Source: Adlercreutzia faecimuris
Lineage (GTDB): Bacteria > Actinomycetota > Coriobacteriia > Coriobacteriales > Eggerthellaceae
Assembly: GCF_022669055.1 (NCBI RefSeq)
Contig: NZ_JAJMLW010000001.1
Coordinates: 744,001 to 808,000 of the forward strand
Reading direction: 5' to 3'
Length of the DNA stretch: 64,000 nt
The position numbers and the translations under genes were made by a program. The notes under the pieces were generated by a model. That model saw only the letters and a list, made by a program, of their open reading frames with translations. It was not told the DNA's origin and made no database searches. Numbering within the stretch: position 1 is the stretch's first letter; every line of letters starts with the position of its first letter. Below, piece after piece: positions 15,102 to 23,610 of this stretch.

Positions 15102-16955
15102 CTAGGAGCCGTAGGCCTCCAGGTAGTCGAGGATGTCCTGGCGCGAGTGCATGCCCGTCTTGGCGTAGATGCGCTTGATGTGGGTGTGGGCGGTGCCGGG
15201 CGAGATGAACAGCTCCTCGGCCACGCGCTTCTGGGTGTAGCCGAGCGCGTAGAGGGTGAGCACCTCGATCTCGCGCTCGGACAGCATGAACCGGCGCCCC
15301 ATCTCCTCGACCCCGCGGGCGAGCGTCGGCTGGCGCGTTGCGACGGGGGCGGATTCCACGTCAAGTCCCATCAGGCGGCTGAACTGGGGTCCCGCCTGGC
15401 GCCGCGCCGGGGCGGCCATGGACGCGGCCGCGGTCGCGGCCGCCGGAGACGCGGCGGTGGCGGGGCGATTGGGCGCTGGGGCCGTCGCGCCCTCGGCCGC
15501 GGCGAAGGGGGAGGGCGGCGCGTCGTCGCGGGCCATGGCTTCCAGCACGCTCGCGCGTATCTCCTCAGCGCTGGGGCCCGCCGCGGGGTGCAGGGCGTCG
15601 AGGGGCGCCGCGCCGTCGGCAGCGGACGCGCCGGCCCCGCTCCCGCTGCCGGCCATCGCCGCGCCCCCGGCGACCGCGCCTTCCCCGCTCCCGGCTGCCG
15701 CCGGCGCCGCGTCCGCCTCGGCGGGCAGCTGGCGCAGGCTGTCGGCGTCGCGCAGGCAGCAGCTGAACACCACCTGGGTGGACACGAGCAGCATCAGGCC
15801 CATGACGGCGTTCACCACCAGGTCGTTGGCGGCGAACGGATAGATCACCAGCAGGCCCGTGCGGGCCACGCCGCGGCAGCCCAGCCACACGATCCAGCCG
15901 GCCAGCGCGTAGTAGTACGGGTCGCGCCACCCGTGGGACTCGAAGGCCACCACCGTGTACCACACCAGCCCCACCATCAGCGCATTCACCGTGGTGGCGA
16001 ACAGGGCGCCGTGGCCGAGCGCCTGCGGGAAGGCGGCGTAGGCGATGAGCGCCGCGCACGCCAGCAGCTCGAGGACCACCCAGATCCCCATGGTCATGGT
16101 GCGCCGGTTGCCCCGCGCCATGAAGTAGACGATGACGGCGCTGACGACGATGGTGAGCCCGGCGTAGCCCAGCCGCTCGCCCTCGGAGAACGCGATGGGC
16201 AGCCCGTCGGGGTACCCTCGCAGCAGCCCGATGACGATGGCGAGCAGTCCGATGCCGATGGCCGTGCTCACCAGGAAGCGCTTGTCGTCGACGGGGGTGC
16301 GGGTGTAGCCGAAGTAGGTGTGGGGCCCCTCCTGGGCGTTGAGGGTGTGCAGCGGGCGGGCGTGGAAGGCCAAGAAGAGGCAGGCGAGCTGCGCGAACGA
16401 TCCGGCCGCCGCCACGAAGAGCGCCGTGGCCTGGGGCATCAGCGAGAGCGCCTCCAAGAAGACCTCGCTCACGATGAGCGCGCCGAAGACGTAGATGGCG
16501 GCCAGGGCGCCCGAGCACCCCTTCGCGCGGCGCAGCCAGTAGAACATGGCGCCGCTCGAGAACAGGGACAGCAGCATGCTCAGGGCGAACAGGGCGTCGC
16601 CGTGGGGCTCGCCGTCCAGGGTGATGGCGGCCTGGGCCATCAGGAGCATGGTCTCGACGAGGATGCACAGCTCGGCGAGCAGCGTCACGGTGCGCCGCCG
16701 CAGCTGGCGCTTGCTAGCGGCCAGGATGATGAGCAGCACCCCCATGACGGCGAGGGTGGCGAGCATGGACCCGTCGGTGTAGATGCCGAGGTCGGTCTGG
16801 TTGTAGCTGCCGTAGCTGCCGACGATGAGGCCGGTGCGCGCGAGCGCCAGGCCCAGCATGCTCGGCAGCAGCACCCGCGCCAGGGCGGCGGGCGAGCGGC
16901 CGGCCTCCGGGGCGGCTGTCGCGGCGGTCGCGCCGCCGGTATGAAGTGAGCTCAT
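15102..16955 (-). CDS. Membrane-bound LuxR-family regulator with long Ala-rich linker
   Basis: 617 residues. About 12 hydrophobic segments span residues ~30-415. An Ala/Gly/Pro/Ser-rich linker of ~120 residues follows. The chain ends in a LuxR/GerE helix-turn-helix at ~550-612 (LSEREIEVLTLYALGYTQKRVA, SPGTAHTHIKRIYAKTGMHSRQDI). Membrane sensors with a C-terminal LuxR tail are abundant in Eggerthellaceae, often beside redox enzymes they control. The long linker would let the DNA-binding head reach the chromosome from the membrane. The ATG has GGGAGGGAACC in front. It is divergent from the IscU-like gene and 1.5 kb from no transporter, so the target is unclear; the ligand is unknown. Confidence 0.85.
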   Translation of the reverse strand: MSSLHTGGATAATAAPEAGRSPAALARVLLPSMLGLALARTGLIVGSYGSYNQTDLGIYTDGSMLATLAVMGVLLIILAASKRQLRRRTVTLLAELCILVETMLLMAQAAITLDGEPHGDALFALSMLLSLFSSGAMFYWLRRAKGCSGALAAIYVFGALIVSEVFLEALSLMPQATALFVAAAGSFAQLACLFLAFHARPLHTLNAQEGPHTYFGYTRTPVDDKRFLVSTAIGIGLLAIVIGLLRGYPDGLPIAFSEGERLGYAGLTIVVSAVIVYFMARGNRRTMTMGIWVVLELLACAALIAYAAFPQALGHGALFATTVNALMVGLVWYTVVAFESHGWRDPYYYALAGWIVWLGCRGVARTGLLVIYPFAANDLVVNAVMGLMLLVSTQVVFSCCLRDADSLRQLPAEADAAPAAAGSGEGAVAGGAAMAGSGSGAGASAADGAAPLDALHPAAGPSAEEIRASVLEAMARDDAPPSPFAAAEGATAPAPNRPATAASPAAATAAASMAAPARRQAGPQFSRLMGLDVESAPVATRQPTLARGVEEMGRRFMLSEREIEVLTLYALGYTQKRVAEELFISPGTAHTHIKRIYAKTGMHSRQDILDYLEAYGS

Positions 16956-17186
16956 GGTTCCCTCCCGCGGATCCTCGTCGCACGGCCCCCAGCCCGCGCC
17001 GCGGGCTGTCCCTCCGAGGCCGATGGCGTGCGGCGAAGTCCAGTTTAGGGCGCTTCACATGGGACAATGACCAATTTAGCCAATGTTTACCGGATGTCAA
17101 CGTTCCGTATCCTCAAAGAGGGTATGTTCCCCGGGCGCTTCGCGGGAGAATGTTCCCAACGCAAACGATGAGGCAAGGAGTCACCT

Positions 17187-19118
17187 ATGGGGGAGTCACG
17201 CAACGTCTACGTGGAGCTGGAGGACAAGGTGCTTCTGCGCACGGCCGACGTGTACCAGACCGCCGTCGGCGATGACGTGGAGAGCTATTCCGACACGCTG
17301 CTGGCCGTGGTGGCCAACTTCAGGAACGCCGGCCGCCCGGAGGGGACGAACGCCCAGTCCATGGCTGGCAAGTCCAAGCGCGGAGAGATCGCCTGCCGCC
17401 TGTTCGCGGTGGTCGACCCCGAGACGCGCGTCGTGCGCAAGGCCGGGTTCAAGGCCCGCGGCTGCCTGGCTATCACCGCCTGCGCGAGCGTCGTGTGCTC
17501 GATGATGGAGGGCCGCGTGCTCGAGGACGCGCTGGCCATCACCGTCGACGACGTGCGCGAGGCGCTCGACGGCGTGCCGGCGGGTAAGACGAACACGCTC
17601 TACTTCGCCGTGGAGGCCGTGCGCGGCCTGGTGGGCGACTACCTGGTGCGCGAGGGCGCCACGCTGGCCGAGCTGGACGCCGCCGTGGGCTGCGACGAGG
17701 CGTCGGTGGCCTGCATGATGTGCGAGCACTGCTCGCTGCGCACGATGCGCACCGAGATGCTGGTGGACGCGCTCGAGGGCGCGGGCGGGGAGGAGGCGGC
17801 TGCGGCGGGCGCGCCGGCGAGCGCGGGCGCCGTGCCGGCCCCGGCGGCGGCTGCGGCGGCTGCGACGAGCGCGGCGGTTGGCGCGGCGGGCGCTCCGGCG
17901 GCCGAGGAGGGCGCCGGAGCCTCCGAGCCCGATGAGGCCGCGGAGGCCGACGGCACCGCCTTCCCCGACGACGTCGCGCCGACCGAGCGCAACGCCGTCG
18001 CCCTCGCCCTGGAGGCCGTGCGCGGCGCCTCGCGGGCGAGCCGCCTGGCGACGCCGGCGCTCTGGGAGGAGCTGGGCCTGGTGCCGCCCGACATGACGAC
18101 CGAGGACCTGGAGATGCGCGTCTACGACTGCCTCATGGCGTGGCAGGCGGATCATCCCGAGGATGCCGCGCCCGACGCGTCGGGCGCGGCGACGCCAGCC
18201 GAGGCCGGCCGCAACCGCGCCGCCCGCCGCTCGCCCTTCGGCCCCCGGCGGGCGGTGGGCGCCCCCACCGGCTTCAAGGCGCGTCTCGCGGCGGCCCGCG
18301 CGGCCCGCGCCGAGGAGGCATCGGCCATCGAGGCGCCCCGCACCGGCGCGGCGAGCGCCGCTGCGCCGGAGGTGGTGGCCGTCGCGGCCGTCCAGCACGA
18401 CGCGCCCGCGCCCGCCGCGGCCCCCGCGCCCGACCCGGCCGCCGAGGAGGCCCGGGTGGCCGCGGCCCTGGCGGCCCTCGACGACTTCGTCGAGGAGGAG
18501 GCCGCCGACGAGCCGCTGAACGACGACGACCCGTTCCCCACGCTCCACGCTCCCGAGGGCACGCGCCTGGTGCGCCGTGACGGCGCCTACGTCCTGGTGG
18601 AGGACGCCGTCGACGCCGAGGCCCCCGAGCCCGCTTCCGTGCCTGCCGAGACGCCGGCGCCCCCCACCCCCGCCACGCCCGCCGAGACGCCGGCGACTCC
18701 CGCGTCCGACGCCGACGACGAGCTCCCCATCCGCTGCGAGGGCATCGCGCTCATCATGGGCGCCCACGGCTACTACCTCTACGACCGCGCGGCCATGACC
18801 GACGCCTACGCCCACTGGGCGTTCCTGGCGGCCGAGGACGACCCGGTGGCCACCTTCCTCGACTGCGTGCGCGAGGAATCCCGCGTCTACCCGCGCCCCC
18901 TGCCTGCGAAGAACCTGGCCAACGAGCCCCTCTGCCTGGACGCCGCCGCCGTGGAGGCCGCCTACGAGGCCGCCCGCGCCGACGCCGCCAATGCCGACAT
19001 CGAGCGCATCGAGGCGTCGAACGGCGACGTCTACTTCTTCTCGACCCGCCACCTCGAGCCCGCCTACGCCCAGTCGCTCGCCGAGTGGGCCTCCGTCGAG
19101 CGCTTCCGCAACGTCTAG
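17187..19118 (+). CDS. Large protein with degenerate IscU/NifU-like head, Cys cluster and unknown C-terminal domain
   Basis: 643 residues. Residues ~30-153 resemble an IscU-type Fe-S scaffold (FKARGCLAITACASVVCSMMEGRVLEDALAIT, then the DYL end). Of the three scaffold cysteines only the middle one (Cys93) is clearly aligned; the last is replaced in TNTLYFAVEAVRG, while Cys70, Cys99 and Cys104 are extra. At 169-182 follows C-x6-C-x2-C-x2-C, reminiscent of the BFD-like centre of NifU. Then come ~320 residues of Ala/Glu/Pro-rich, probably disordered chain. The final ~130-residue domain (IRCEGIALIMGAHGYYLYDR to the end) matches no family I know. The ATG follows AGGCAAGGAG. A role in Fe-S or metal handling is inferred from the head; it lies near several Fe-S/Mo enzymes. 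Confidence 0.65.
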   Translation: MGESRNVYVELEDKVLLRTADVYQTAVGDDVESYSDTLLAVVANFRNAGRPEGTNAQSMAGKSKRGEIACRLFAVVDPETRVVRKAGFKARGCLAITACASVVCSMMEGRVLEDALAITVDDVREALDGVPAGKTNTLYFAVEAVRGLVGDYLVREGATLAELDAAVGCDEASVACMMCEHCSLRTMRTEMLVDALEGAGGEEAAAAGAPASAGAVPAPAAAAAAATSAAVGAAGAPAAEEGAGASEPDEAAEADGTAFPDDVAPTERNAVALALEAVRGASRASRLATPALWEELGLVPPDMTTEDLEMRVYDCLMAWQADHPEDAAPDASGAATPAEAGRNRAARRSPFGPRRAVGAPTGFKARLAAARAARAEEASAIEAPRTGAASAAAPEVVAVAAVQHDAPAPAAAPAPDPAAEEARVAAALAALDDFVEEEAADEPLNDDDPFPTLHAPEGTRLVRRDGAYVLVEDAVDAEAPEPASVPAETPAPPTPATPAETPATPASDADDELPIRCEGIALIMGAHGYYLYDRAAMTDAYAHWAFLAAEDDPVATFLDCVREESRVYPRPLPAKNLANEPLCLDAAAVEAAYEAARADAANADIERIEASNGDVYFFSTRHLEPAYAQSLAEWASVERFRNV

Positions 19119-19151
19119 GCGGCGTGCGCGGACACTTTCGGCGCCTCCGAT

Positions 19152-19291
19152 GGCAATCCGTCGAGGTTTGGCATAGGGCGAGCAGCCGATACGGCCCCCT
19201 GGAGACGCGAAAAGCGCCTCCAGGGGGCCTTTTCGCGTCTCTGGCACCCGCTTCGGACGGCCGGCGGTATGCCAAACCTCGACGGATTGCC
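19152..19291. repeat. 140-bp intergenic element with perfect 24-bp inverted ends and nested stems
   Basis: Bases 19152-19175 and 19268-19291 are perfect inverted copies over 24 positions. An imperfect match extends outward to about 19125 and 19320. Inside, GGCCCCCTGGAG (19193-19204) pairs perfectly with 19218-19229. A competing perfect pair, GAGACGCGAAAA (19202-19213) with 19230-19241, overlaps it, so the two stems exclude each other. It lies between convergent genes. Confidence 0.8.
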
Positions 19292-19406
19292 ACCCCGTGC
19301 GCGAAAAGCGTCCGCGCCGGCCTCCTGCCCTTGCGCCCCCGCCCCATAGCGGCGGCGCGCCTGCGTGCTGCCGCGCTTCGCCCCGCACCCCGCCCGGCAC
19401 GCACGC

Positions 19407-19441
19407 GAAAGGGCCCCGCGCACGAAGCGCGGGGCCCTTTC
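19407..19441. terminator. Bidirectional terminator
   Basis: A 15-bp perfect stem, GAAAGGGCCCCGCGC (19407-19421) with its complement at 19427-19441, has a five-base loop. T bases end one side and A bases begin the other, so it can terminate the IscU-like gene and the leftward oxidoreductase. Confidence 0.75.
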
Positions 19442-19493
19442 AGAGTACGGCGCCATGGCGGAGCGCCGCGAGCAGGTGCCGCGAGGGGCAACC

Positions 19494-21647
19494 CTAGGGC
19501 AGCAGCCCCAGGCCGGAGAGCTCTTCCTTGACGTCGGGCATGCCGTAGGCGTCCAGGCACTCGGCGGTGGGGCAGCCCAGCTGCGGATCCCAGCCGAACT
19601 GCTCGTAGACCATGGTGAGGGCCGTCTGGAAGTCGCCCTTCTCCATCTTGTCGGTGCCCTTGGTGAACGGCTGCTTGTCGGGATCCTTGGTGAACACCCA
19701 CTCGGTGATGACGTCGTGGTCGCCGCGCAGGTTGTTGTTGCCGTAGGAGCCGTCGGCCTTGGTCATGCCGCGCACGGTGTTGGCGCGCTGCAGGGTCATG
19801 ATCTTGGCGCCGGCCTCGTAGAGCTGCTCGGTGGTCACGTCCTGGCCGGTGACGGCCTTGAAGAACTTGGCCTCCAGGTCGAGGTCGCCGCGGTAGTCGC
19901 GCTGGCGCGTGGGGCTCATGGTCATGGGCCACACCCAGTTGCACAGCGTGAGCGAGTCGTGCAGCACGTCGGTGACGACGGACCACCAGCAGAAGTTGGC
20001 CTTGTGCTCGTTCATCGGCGTGTAGTCCTTGTCGGGCGTGATGGCGTCGGCGCCGCCCCAGACCTCCTCGGCGATGGCCTGCTTGATGTCGAAGGGCAGG
20101 CCGCAGCCCTGGAAGTTGACGGCGGAGTGGATCATGTCATCGCGGTTGAACATCATGTTGTACACGGCGCCCACCTGGCCGAAGCACTCGATGGCGTGGT
20201 GCACGGGCCAGCCGCGGTAGTTGATGAGCGTCGACTTCGGGTTGTCGAACCAGGCCATCTCGTTCCAGCGCTCGCACCAGACGAAGGGGCCGTGGGCGAG
20301 GTAGGAGATCTCGGTGGTGGGGTCGACGATCTTGTTGATGATCTCGACCATGACGGTGGGGTCGCACACCTCGGGCGAGAACTTCTCCCAGTGGATGGAG
20401 GCGTACTCCTCGGGCGGCAGCACGCGCTGGAACACGCCGGTGGTGTGGCAGTAGGCGATGTCGCGGTAGAGCTGGGCGTAGTTGCACCACAGGCCCATGT
20501 TGTCCATGGTATTGGACGTGGTGGTGTCCCACAGCACCGACAGGTCGCCGCGGTCCTTCAGGCCCATCTGCAGGAAGGGCTCCATGTAGACGCTGACGGG
20601 GAAGTTGGCCGCGCAGGTGTTGCCGGTGGTGGCGAAGCCGGAGGTGTCCTCGGCGGCCTCGACGCGCATGTCGGAGTAGCAGTGGATGGGGCAGCTGTGG
20701 CAGCCGTCCATCTTGATGGTGTACTGCTCGGCGGCCAGGCCCAGGTCCTTGACCGACTTCATGCAGCGGTAGCCCACCGTGTTGATCTCGCCGGGCTTGG
20801 GCTCGCCGGTCTCGATGGGGCCGCCCTCGGCCGCGGCCCAGTACAGGCCGTTGCGGGCCGTCCAGCGCGAGCCGGCGTCGTAGAACTCGGCCCACTCCTG
20901 CTGGGTGGAGGGCACCACGTGGTTGTTGTTGGAGCCGATGATCTCGCGCAGCATGTAGTCGGACAGGTCGGCCACGGCCTGGGCGTCGGCCACGTTGACC
21001 GAGCCGGTGCCGCGCACCACGAGCGCCTTGACGTTCTTGGAGCCCATGACGGCGGCCGTGCCGGCGCCGGCGGAGTGGTTGCGCGAGTTGATGATGCAGG
21101 CGTAGGGCAGCAGGTTCTCGCCGGCGGGGCCGATGGCGGCCACGCACACGTCGGTGCCCTCGCGGCGCGACAGCGCCTCGGTGGTGGCGCGGGTGCCCAG
21201 GCCCCACACGCCCTCGGCGGACTTGATGGTCACGTCGCCGTTGTCGATGTTGACGTAGACGGGCTCGGCCGCCGCGCCCTCCAGCACCACGGCGTCCCAG
21301 CCGGCCTGCTTGATGCGGGCGCCCAGCATGCCGCCGCAGTGGGCGTCGACGACCAGGTGGTCCTTGGTGAAGGTGGAAAGCGAGCAGATGGTGGTGCGGC
21401 CCGCCAGGGGCACGCCGGAGGCCGTCAGCGGGCCGACGGCGAAGATGATCTTGTTCTCGGGGGAGAAGGGGTCGGTTCCCGCGGGAACCTCGTCGTACAT
21501 GATCTTGTTGGCCAGCCCCATGCCGCCGATGTACTCTTTATAAGGCTCGGTGGATTGGACTGAGACGGTACCGTCAGTCAGATTGACGCGCAGAATCTTG
21601 CCGGTCCAGCCGTACGACGTGTTCGCGTCCTTCGTTGCATCAGCCAT
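19494..21647 (-). CDS. Tungsten-type aldehyde:ferredoxin oxidoreductase (AOR family)
   Basis: 717 residues. The start YGWTGKILRVNLTDGTVSVQ and the segment GGMGLANKIMYDEVPAGTDPFSPENKIIFAVGPLTASG are hallmarks of the AOR N-terminal domain that holds two pyranopterins. GCHSCPIHC at about residues 313-321 supplies three of the [4Fe-4S] ligands; a further Cys follows near the C-terminus. Enzymes of this family interconvert carboxylic acids and aldehydes or reduce other oxo compounds, usually using tungsten and ferredoxin. There is no export signal, so it acts in the cytosol. The length slightly exceeds typical AOR (~600-700). It is divergent from a Tat-signal four-cluster ferredoxin that could be its electron partner, as in YdhV/YdhY-type pairs. 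Confidence 0.9.
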   Translation of the reverse strand: MADATKDANTSYGWTGKILRVNLTDGTVSVQSTEPYKEYIGGMGLANKIMYDEVPAGTDPFSPENKIIFAVGPLTASGVPLAGRTTICSLSTFTKDHLVVDAHCGGMLGARIKQAGWDAVVLEGAAAEPVYVNIDNGDVTIKSAEGVWGLGTRATTEALSRREGTDVCVAAIGPAGENLLPYACIINSRNHSAGAGTAAVMGSKNVKALVVRGTGSVNVADAQAVADLSDYMLREIIGSNNNHVVPSTQQEWAEFYDAGSRWTARNGLYWAAAEGGPIETGEPKPGEINTVGYRCMKSVKDLGLAAEQYTIKMDGCHSCPIHCYSDMRVEAAEDTSGFATTGNTCAANFPVSVYMEPFLQMGLKDRGDLSVLWDTTTSNTMDNMGLWCNYAQLYRDIAYCHTTGVFQRVLPPEEYASIHWEKFSPEVCDPTVMVEIINKIVDPTTEISYLAHGPFVWCERWNEMAWFDNPKSTLINYRGWPVHHAIECFGQVGAVYNMMFNRDDMIHSAVNFQGCGLPFDIKQAIAEEVWGGADAITPDKDYTPMNEHKANFCWWSVVTDVLHDSLTLCNWVWPMTMSPTRQRDYRGDLDLEAKFFKAVTGQDVTTEQLYEAGAKIMTLQRANTVRGMTKADGSYGNNNLRGDHDVITEWVFTKDPDKQPFTKGTDKMEKGDFQTALTMVYEQFGWDPQLGCPTAECLDAYGMPDVKEELSGLGLLP

Positions 21648-22060
21648 GGTTCATACTCCAAATCTCTTGCCTTTACGAGACGGGTGTTGTGTGGTCGCCT
21701 CTCGAGCCGATTGGAGCGCGGATACGGATACCGATGCTTGTCCGCTGGGGGAATTATGCCCTAGGCGGCCGTGTCCCCTGTCCCCTGGGGGCGAGGGTAC
21801 TTTTCTTACGGGAAGGTAACGGGCCCCTGGTCAGAAGCGGGGCGCGCGGTCGTTTTCTAACGTCTTCCTTACGGCGCCGTTACGCGTCACGATTTCTCCT
21901 CATTTAGGGGACACGGCCCCGTCGGGGCTGCCGTACCCTTCGCCATGTTGTGTGGTCGGGTCAGCTTTAACCGGCTGGGCGAGCCAGATGGCGGCGCGAA
22001 GGCACTTGAGCCTAGACACCATCATTCGACACCCACTTTATAAGCGAGGGGGAAACGAAC
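21648..22060. promoter_or_regulatory. Divergent control region between oxidoreductase and ferredoxin operon
   Basis: This 413-base gap separates divergent genes and must hold promoters for both. I see a 13-bp direct repeat TGTTGTGTGGTCG at 21685-21697 and 21946-21958, which flanks the inverted-repeat element between them. No clear -10/-35 pair stands out by eye, and no riboswitch fold is recognised. Confidence 0.45.
21767..21918. repeat. 152-bp inverted-repeat element in the divergent region
   Basis: GGCCGTGTCCCCT (21767-21779) is perfectly complementary to 21906-21918, 126 bases away. The interior carries two TTACGG-type motifs, CTTACGGGAAGGTAACG and CTTACGGCGCCGTTACG, each a small near-palindrome. 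Arms are shorter than in the other elements, so membership of the same class is uncertain. Confidence 0.5.
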
Positions 22061-22807
22061 ATGACAGACGCTAACAACAGCAACGCCCCTGTGGAGCCGA
22101 CGGCCGAGGCCGCCCCGGAGCCCACGCCGGCCGCTCCCGCCGCCGTGGAGGCTGACGGCACGAAGAAGTCCAACGTCACCCGGCGCCAGGTCCTGGCCAT
22201 GGCCGGCTGCGGCGTCGCGGGCCTCGTGGTCGGCGGCGTGCTGGCCTCGTGGGGCGTGACCCAGCAGGCCATCGCCTCGGGGCGCATCGACGTGCGCACC
22301 ACGCCCACCAAGATGATCATCACCGACCGCGCCCGCTGCTCGGGCTGCCAGCGCTGCGAGATGAGCTGCACGCTCAAGAACGACGGCTACGTCGACCAGC
22401 ACATCGCCCGCGTGCGCGTGTGGGACACCTACAACTTCGGCTACGGCGTCGGCACCGGCGGCGGCATCTACGGCGACTGCGAGTTCACCGTGAAGCAGTG
22501 CTACCAGTGCAAGGACGCCTGGTGCATGAAGTACTGCCCGGTCCACGCCATCCACCCCGACGAGAAGACGGGCGCCCGCGTGGTCGACGACGAGCTGTGC
22601 ATCGGCTGCGGCATGTGCACCCAGGCCTGCCCGTGGAACATGCCCCGCATCAGCTCCAAGACGGACAAGTCCACCAAGTGCATCTCCTGCGGCCGCTGCG
22701 CCGACCAGTGCCCCAACGGCGCCATCCAGTTCGTCGACTGGGAGGACATCGCGCAGAAGTGCATCGACGAGGGCGTCGTCTCGGCCACCACGGTCTACCA
22801 GGCCTAG
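22061..22807 (+). CDS. Tat-exported ferredoxin-like protein with four [4Fe-4S] motifs
   Basis: 248 residues. After an acidic, Pro/Ala-rich leader of ~38 residues comes TRRQVLAMAGCGVAGLVVGGVLASWG, a twin-arginine signal/anchor. Four cysteine clusters follow: CSGCQRCEMSC, CYQCKDAWCMKYCP, CIGCGMCTQACP and CISCGRCADQCP, typical of NrfC/YdhY-type electron-transfer subunits. It would pass electrons between the membrane and a periplasm-side or cytosolic oxidoreductase. GAGGGGG precedes the ATG. It opens the rightward run leading to the TorD-like chaperone and the PsrABC-type genes and is divergent from the AOR. Which of the two enzymes it serves is not settled by sequence. Confidence 0.85.
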   Translation: MTDANNSNAPVEPTAEAAPEPTPAAPAAVEADGTKKSNVTRRQVLAMAGCGVAGLVVGGVLASWGVTQQAIASGRIDVRTTPTKMIITDRARCSGCQRCEMSCTLKNDGYVDQHIARVRVWDTYNFGYGVGTGGGIYGDCEFTVKQCYQCKDAWCMKYCPVHAIHPDEKTGARVVDDELCIGCGMCTQACPWNMPRISSKTDKSTKCISCGRCADQCPNGAIQFVDWEDIAQKCIDEGVVSATTVYQA

Positions 22808-22890
22808 GGAACGCCCGGCGCATCCGACGCGGCGGCCCGCGCGGCCGTCGCCATCCGTCACCCGATACCACCTGAAAGGAGGGAGCGATC

Positions 22891-23589
22891 ATGGAAGACG
22901 CGGCGGTGTTCTCCACCCTGGCCCAGTGCTTCGGGCCGGTGGACGAGCGTGAGTGGAACGAGCTCACCGACCCTGCCCAGTGGTCTGACTTCCTGGCCGG
23001 CGCGCGGCGCCTGCTGCAGGACAATCGCCCCCTTGGCGCGGACGAGCGCCCGGCGCTGGCCATGAGGGCGCGCCTGCCGCTGCAGGAGTTCCTGTCGGCA
23101 TCCGAGCTCTCGGCGCTGTTCGCCCCGCCCAGCTACCAGGATAAGCACGCCTTCGCGGCGCGGCACTTCACCGGCGGCCTGCCCGACTCGGCCGTCCCCG
23201 TGGAGTCGCTGTACCAGCCCGCGCATCCCACCACCCCCGGCGTCCCCGCCGGCGGCGGCTATATGGGGGACGCGGCGCTCTACGTGCGCGACGTCGTGGA
23301 CGGCCTGGGGCTCGCGGTGCCGCCCGCCTTCGCGGCGTGCCCCGACCACCTGGCGCTCGAGCTCGACCTGGTGGCCGTGCTCCTGCGGTCGGGCAGGGAG
23401 GACGCGGCGCTCGCCTTCCTGGCGGAGCGCTTCGGCTGGCTCACCGCCTACCGCGCGCGCCTTCTGGCCCTGGACGAGGACGCGAGCTTCTACATCGGGC
23501 TCATCGACCTGGTCATGGGCATCAGCGCCCAGCAGGAGCCCTTCGAGGATGACGTGATCTCCGGATGCGCGATTGATTCCGTCGCGTAA
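22891..23589 (+). CDS. TorD/DmsD-family molybdoenzyme maturation chaperone
   Basis: 232 residues, mostly helical. The motif ESLYQP near residue 108 and CPDHLALELDLVAVLL near 150 match the conserved parts of TorD-family chaperones, which bind the Tat signal of a molybdoenzyme and hold it for cofactor insertion. AAAGGAGGGAGC precedes the ATG. The next gene, 21 bases on, encodes the Tat-signal molybdoenzyme that is the obvious client. It has no signal peptide and should be cytosolic. Confidence 0.85.
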   Translation: MEDAAVFSTLAQCFGPVDEREWNELTDPAQWSDFLAGARRLLQDNRPLGADERPALAMRARLPLQEFLSASELSALFAPPSYQDKHAFAARHFTGGLPDSAVPVESLYQPAHPTTPGVPAGGGYMGDAALYVRDVVDGLGLAVPPAFAACPDHLALELDLVAVLLRSGREDAALAFLAERFGWLTAYRARLLALDEDASFYIGLIDLVMGISAQQEPFEDDVISGCAIDSVA

Positions 23590-23610
23590 GTTATAAGAGA
23601 GGAAGCAGCT

